From positions 372,001 through 436,000 of the forward strand of contig CAVZLL010000004.1 in assembly GCA_963776225.1 (NCBI GenBank): a stretch of DNA of 64,000 nt, in the 5' to 3' direction. Shown here in pieces: positions 60,787-64,000 of this stretch. The DNA is from Bog-756 sp963776225 (lineage in GTDB: Bacteria > Actinomycetota > Acidimicrobiia > Acidimicrobiales > RAAP-2). The notes beneath the pieces were generated by a model, which saw only the letters and a list, made by a program, of their open reading frames with translations, was not told where the DNA came from and ran no database searches. Each line of letters begins with the position of its first letter. Within the stretch, counting starts at the first letter, position 1. A program made the translations under genes and the position numbers.

Positions 60787-61080
60787 GTGCGACGAGTAGG
60801 GCGCATCGCCCTAGGGTTTGGAATAGCGGTCATCGCTGGCGTGGTGGTGCTGGCGGTCGCCCTCTACATCTTGTTGCGTGTCGATCCAAACGCCGTGCTG
60901 ACGAGCTGCAGCGCCCCCACGTTGACGATTTCAGGAATGACTCGTTCGGGTCCCCTGGTCTGCCCACCCGAAAGCCCATGGGGCCTGCTGCCATTCGTGG
61001 CCGGAGTCCTTAGCATGACAACGGTCGGAATCCTGTTGATTCGACGCCGCCGAGGCAAGGCCGTTTCGATCTCAAACTGA
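60787..61080 (+). CDS. Small two-pass membrane protein
   Basis: A 97-residue GTG-start protein. Membrane segments at about 7-30 (IALGFGIAVIAGVVVLAVAL) and 66-85 (GLLPFVAGVLSMTTVGILLI) flank an exterior loop with two cysteines (LTSCSAP and LVCPPESP) that may pair. The C-terminus is basic (RRRRGKAVSISN). Unknown family. Confidence 0.65.
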   Translation: MRRVGRIALGFGIAVIAGVVVLAVALYILLRVDPNAVLTSCSAPTLTISGMTRSGPLVCPPESPWGLLPFVAGVLSMTTVGILLIRRRRGKAVSISN

Positions 61081-61148
61081 CCAACCAGGCGGCGTACCCC
61101 CAACACGGGGACTGGGGACACCCAGAAGGTTCATGAGAGGCTGGCCGC

Positions 61149-61697
61149 ATGTGGGTTCAGAACTCGATCTGGATCGTTCAGGACGGCGGAGTGGAGGTGG
61201 GAGTCGGCGATCTCTGGGACACCAGGATCGAAGTCTCCCTCGCCGACGCTCGGGAGGTCCCCAATTCTACGCCACTCGGCCTTGATCTTGTCGGTGAGCC
61301 ACTCTCGGTCGAAGGGCCTCGCTACAGCATCGTCGCCAGAGTCCTAGACGAAGACGACAACCATGGAACCCGCCTCGATGTCGGAAGCTTGGTGGTCGGG
61401 CCGGTCTCCTACGAGACCTGGTCAGTTGGAGCCGTGCTCAGCCTTCAGTCACGGCTATATGCCCAGCCGAGCCTGACACTTGAACCCCCTGATCCGCTGA
61501 TTCGTAGCTACACAGTCAGGCAACTGTTCGTCCGACAGTGGACCGCCGTCCCCGATGATGAGCCGAATAGCTGGCGACCCAATCTGGCCAGCGTTCAGTT
61601 CCGACCCATCGACCGGATGCGCATGTGGGAGGACGAGGAACGCTTCCCCGGACAGAGGCTGAGGACCATTTCGGACTATCTACTGGAAGTCACCTGA
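61149..61697 (+). CDS. Hypothetical protein
   Basis: A 182-residue ATG-start protein (MWVQNSIWIVQDGGVEVGVG). It is strand-rich and acidic in the first two thirds (RYSIVARVLDEDDNHGTRLD, GPVSYETWSVGAVLSLQSRL) and has SYTVRQLFVRQWTAVPDDEP later. No domain, signal or membrane region is recognised. Its neighbours are likewise unknown. Confidence 0.65.
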   Translation: MWVQNSIWIVQDGGVEVGVGDLWDTRIEVSLADAREVPNSTPLGLDLVGEPLSVEGPRYSIVARVLDEDDNHGTRLDVGSLVVGPVSYETWSVGAVLSLQSRLYAQPSLTLEPPDPLIRSYTVRQLFVRQWTAVPDDEPNSWRPNLASVQFRPIDRMRMWEDEERFPGQRLRTISDYLLEVT

Positions 61698-61724
61698 CTG
61701 GCCCCTGACTGCTGGGTCGGTGGG

Positions 61725-62465
61725 ATGGTCTCACCCTGGGGCATGATGAACACCATGGCCGTGGATGAGCGAGTCCAGTGGGCAGACGACATCGATCCCG
61801 CAAGCTGGATCGGGCCTCGGTTGCACCCGTTCAACCAGGACACGGGTTCTGTGGTCCCCGACGGCTTTGAGGCGTACTGCCGGGTGTTCCATCCGGACGG
61901 ACCCATCTATCCCGACGGATCGTTCCGCTCCTGGGCCCAGATTGCCGAGGGTAATGGGCGCATTGCCCATCCGAACATGCAGTTCCACATGATCAACAGG
62001 CCCATGGGCAGTCCCGTACCCGATCCAGGGCATGAAGGGTCCGGTCCGTGGGTAGGCACGTTCCCACCGAGGGAGCGCCAGCACCTCCTGGAACTCGTTC
62101 GACCTGAGACCAGCACCCCTGAGCATTGTTGGTTCTGCATCTGGGAGGGCTACGGCGACATCGACGTGCGTGGACGGCTGGTCCGGCTGCCGGGGCGCAA
62201 CTACGGGCTCTACGGGGGTCCGATTGACTTGACGATGGCACCTCTCGACGTGCCGTGGGATGACCAGTCCCCAAATCTGTGGTGGCCTGACGATCACACG
62301 TGGATCGTGGTGACCGAGATTGACTACGCCTGGACCTACGTCGGAGGATCACAGAAGTTGATCGACGTGGTCGTTTCAGACGACCTTCTGGAGGCCATGC
62401 AGGTGCGCCTCAACGATTCACCGTTCTGGACGGGCGACACGGTCAACGTCGATCTGGAGGGCTAA
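61725..62465 (+). CDS. Conserved actinobacterial hypothetical protein (SPNLWWPDDHTW type)
   Basis: The protein is 246 residues; in-frame ATGs at 61746 and 61755 are also possible starts. Blocks FEAYCRVFHPDGPIY, EHCWFCIWEGYGD, YGLYGGPIDLTM, QSPNLWWPDDHTWIVVTEID and YVGGSQKLIDVVV recur in uncharacterised actinobacterial proteins that I have seen annotated only as hypothetical. It is cytoplasmic by sequence. The Trp-rich core suggests a binding fold. Confidence 0.8.
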   Translation: MVSPWGMMNTMAVDERVQWADDIDPASWIGPRLHPFNQDTGSVVPDGFEAYCRVFHPDGPIYPDGSFRSWAQIAEGNGRIAHPNMQFHMINRPMGSPVPDPGHEGSGPWVGTFPPRERQHLLELVRPETSTPEHCWFCIWEGYGDIDVRGRLVRLPGRNYGLYGGPIDLTMAPLDVPWDDQSPNLWWPDDHTWIVVTEIDYAWTYVGGSQKLIDVVVSDDLLEAMQVRLNDSPFWTGDTVNVDLEG

Positions 62466-62535
62466 GGCCCACCTGGTCATCGGTGCGGTTTGGGCACCAA
62501 GTGCCTCGGGTCGGCGTGACTGAGTCACGAGGGCC

Positions 62536-63105
62536 TCAGCAGCCCTGCACTGCTTGGCCCACCGGCGGTAGGTAGCCACCCATGTCCCATGTTCCGGGTG
62601 GAAGCTTCGGTGGTTGATCGGTGCTCAGGTACATCGTTCCAACGCTTGGGGATGGTTGAGTCCACAGCTGGCCAATACCTTCGTAGACGGGTTGATTGAA
62701 CTTGGTCCAGCCACTCGATGCCAACGATCGGCTCGGATGTTCGATCACAGTGGCCGGGGCTTCCTTGGAGGTGAACACGAGATCGAATCTTGGGGTGGTC
62801 CAACCGCTGGTTCCATCACATCCGTGGGTGATCCACTTGGCACCGGTTGTGTGCGAATCGACAACCTTGGCGTCAGGAGGCATCGCCGCCGTCACCTGTG
62901 CTCGTAGTGACCCAACAATCGAACCTCCAGGATCGCCGCCATAGTGGAACGGGGTCGCACCTGGGACCCAGAGGTACAGGGCAATCGCTGCCAGACCAAG
63001 CACGACCCCGAACGTCGTGAGCACCCACCACACTTTCCGAATCCGTCTCGGAGGTTGCCTGGCCGATTCCTTCGCCGGAGGTCGAGCGACCAGCAGCTCT
63101 GCCAT
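62536..63105 (-). CDS. Membrane-anchored hypothetical protein
   Basis: The protein is 189 residues from ATG (MAELLVARPPAKESARQPPR). A basic N-tail is followed by one membrane segment at about 24-46 (VWWVLTTFGVVLGLAAIALY). The exterior domain contains GSIVGSLRAQVTAAMPPDAK and VVDSHTTGAKWITHGCDGTS; a last-residue Cys may pair with the HGCDG cysteine. Not a family I recognise. Confidence 0.72.
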   Translation of the reverse strand: MAELLVARPPAKESARQPPRRIRKVWWVLTTFGVVLGLAAIALYLWVPGATPFHYGGDPGGSIVGSLRAQVTAAMPPDAKVVDSHTTGAKWITHGCDGTSGWTTPRFDLVFTSKEAPATVIEHPSRSLASSGWTKFNQPVYEGIGQLWTQPSPSVGTMYLSTDQPPKLPPGTWDMGGYLPPVGQAVQGC

Positions 63106-63236
63106 GAGCCCAGAGGCTATCCCTCCTGAGCACCGAAGTCGGTTGCCCACGCTAGAGGACATCCGGCTGATCACACGCTGACGCCGGATGTAGGGTCGAC
63201 CGACAGGTCGTCCCGAACCTGGACAGGAGCCTGCGG

Positions 63237-64000
63237 ATGATCAAGATCAGTCGAGGTGCCAAGAAGGTGTTGGGGATTCGTAAAGTCGTGGTAGGACTGG
63301 CAGCACTAGTCATGACCACGATCGGGGTCACCACGCTGGCCCCGAACCCTGCTGGGGCATCACCAACGATGCTCACGTGCCTGACCGACTCGAACGTCTA
63401 TGCGTCCGGCTTCCCGTCAGGACCCTGTCCGTCTGGTTCTCCGAGGATCGTGGGATTCGCCTACTACCCCGGATTGGCTGTGACTTCCTCTGGAGCCGTC
63501 TACGGTCACGCAGGCCAACTTCCTGGGATGGACGGCCACCCTCTGGTAGCCCCCATCGTCGGTGTCACGCCATTGGCATCCGGCGTTGGCGACTCGGCCT
63601 ACTGGCTTGCGGCAAGCGACGGAGGCATCTTCTCGTTTCAAGGTGCACCATTCTTGGGGTCGATGGGAGGTAAGCACTTGAATCAACCGATCGTGGGGAT
63701 GACGACGACGGATGACGGGAATGGTTACTGGCTCGTCGCCTCCGATGGCGGTGTCTTTGCCTTCGGAGACGCCAGATTCTTCGGCTCTACGGGTGCCATG
63801 ATCCTGAATCGACCGATCGTCGGGATGGCCTCGACCCCGGATGGAAAGGGTTACTGGCTCGTCGCCTCCGATGGCGGGGTCTTTGCCTTCGGAGACGCAG
63901 CTTTCCATGGTTCAACGGGTGGCCAGGTCCTCAATGCTCCAATCGTGGGAATCGCACCAACAACGTCCGGCTACTTCCTTGCCGGAGCTGACGGTGGAAT
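63237..64000 (+). CDS. Secreted GYWLVASDGG-repeat protein, 3' end outside the window
   Basis: Open to the window end (254 codons), from an ATG with AGGAG upstream. Signal peptide at about 1-45 (KVVVGLAALVMTTIGVTTLA). A short region with two Cys (TCLTDSNVYASGFPSGPC) precedes repeats like those at 30300-31000: SAYWLAASDGGIFSFQGAPF, GYWLVASDGGVFAFGDARFF, GYWLVASDGGVFAFGDAAFH, separated by LNxPIVGM. At least four units are visible. The repeats at 63730-63910 are very similar in DNA, suggesting recent duplication. Extracellular role unknown. Confidence 0.85.
   Translation, partial: MIKISRGAKKVLGIRKVVVGLAALVMTTIGVTTLAPNPAGASPTMLTCLTDSNVYASGFPSGPCPSGSPRIVGFAYYPGLAVTSSGAVYGHAGQLPGMDGHPLVAPIVGVTPLASGVGDSAYWLAASDGGIFSFQGAPFLGSMGGKHLNQPIVGMTTTDDGNGYWLVASDGGVFAFGDARFFGSTGAMILNRPIVGMASTPDGKGYWLVASDGGVFAFGDAAFHGSTGGQVLNAPIVGIAPTTSGYFLAGADGG

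Overview
The window is GC-rich bacterial DNA with short intergenic gaps, many GTG starts and many 4-base ATGA/GTGA gene overlaps. The gene content (MurT/GatD pair, F420-type luciferase-like oxidoreductase, DUF1918, long fatty acyl-CoA reductase with a HAD domain, secreted proteins built from GYWLVAADGG-type repeats) points to Actinomycetota, most likely an uncultured Acidimicrobiia relative. That placement is inference from family content; no rRNA gene is present.

Region 1 (1-5.4 kb) holds an oxidoreductase/VOC operon, two peroxiredoxin-like genes (one a chimera with a glucoamylase tail, one lacking its cysteine), then an IS1380 element and an IS481 element next to tRNA-Val. A 13-bp piece of the tRNA 3' end recurs on the far side of the two IS elements, which looks like an att pair.

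Region 2 (5.5-29 kb) is chromosomal in character. It has an amidase, a TetR-controlled lipid operon (fatty acyl-CoA reductase-HAD, zinc alcohol dehydrogenase, LarA-like protein, acyltransferase), and facing it a coupled set of HAD-acyltransferase, murT and gatD. It continues with a LysR regulator, a methyltransferase, an AlgH-family protein, an enoyl-CoA hydratase, a TetR/MFS pair, a nitroreductase/luciferase-like operon and a peroxiredoxin. Three genes here (TetR, LarA-like, enoyl-CoA hydratase) are each split by a single-base frameshift.

Region 3 (29-43.6 kb) is rich in exported proteins: a propeller plus repeat protein, a G1 (eqolisin) peptidase overlapping an ECF sigma/anti-sigma pair, an LPFTG-anchored wall protein, two alpha/beta hydrolases, a CHAP-like protein without catalytic residues, and a lipoprotein.

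Region 4 (43.7-64 kb) looks accessory and less GC-rich. It contains a gamma-glutamyltranspeptidase, DUF1918, a cupin with an in-frame amber codon, a 649-residue protein with 14 propeller-type repeats, a DUF2252 protein, and a tyrosine integrase beside a tRNA 3'-end fragment. The integrase is interrupted by an IS21 element with a clean 5-bp target duplication. A 417-bp sequence encoding a 108-residue protein occurs twice in inverted orientation, about 10.5 kb apart, on either side of the integrase. The right part is mostly small unknown proteins and ends inside another GYWLVASDGG-repeat secreted protein.
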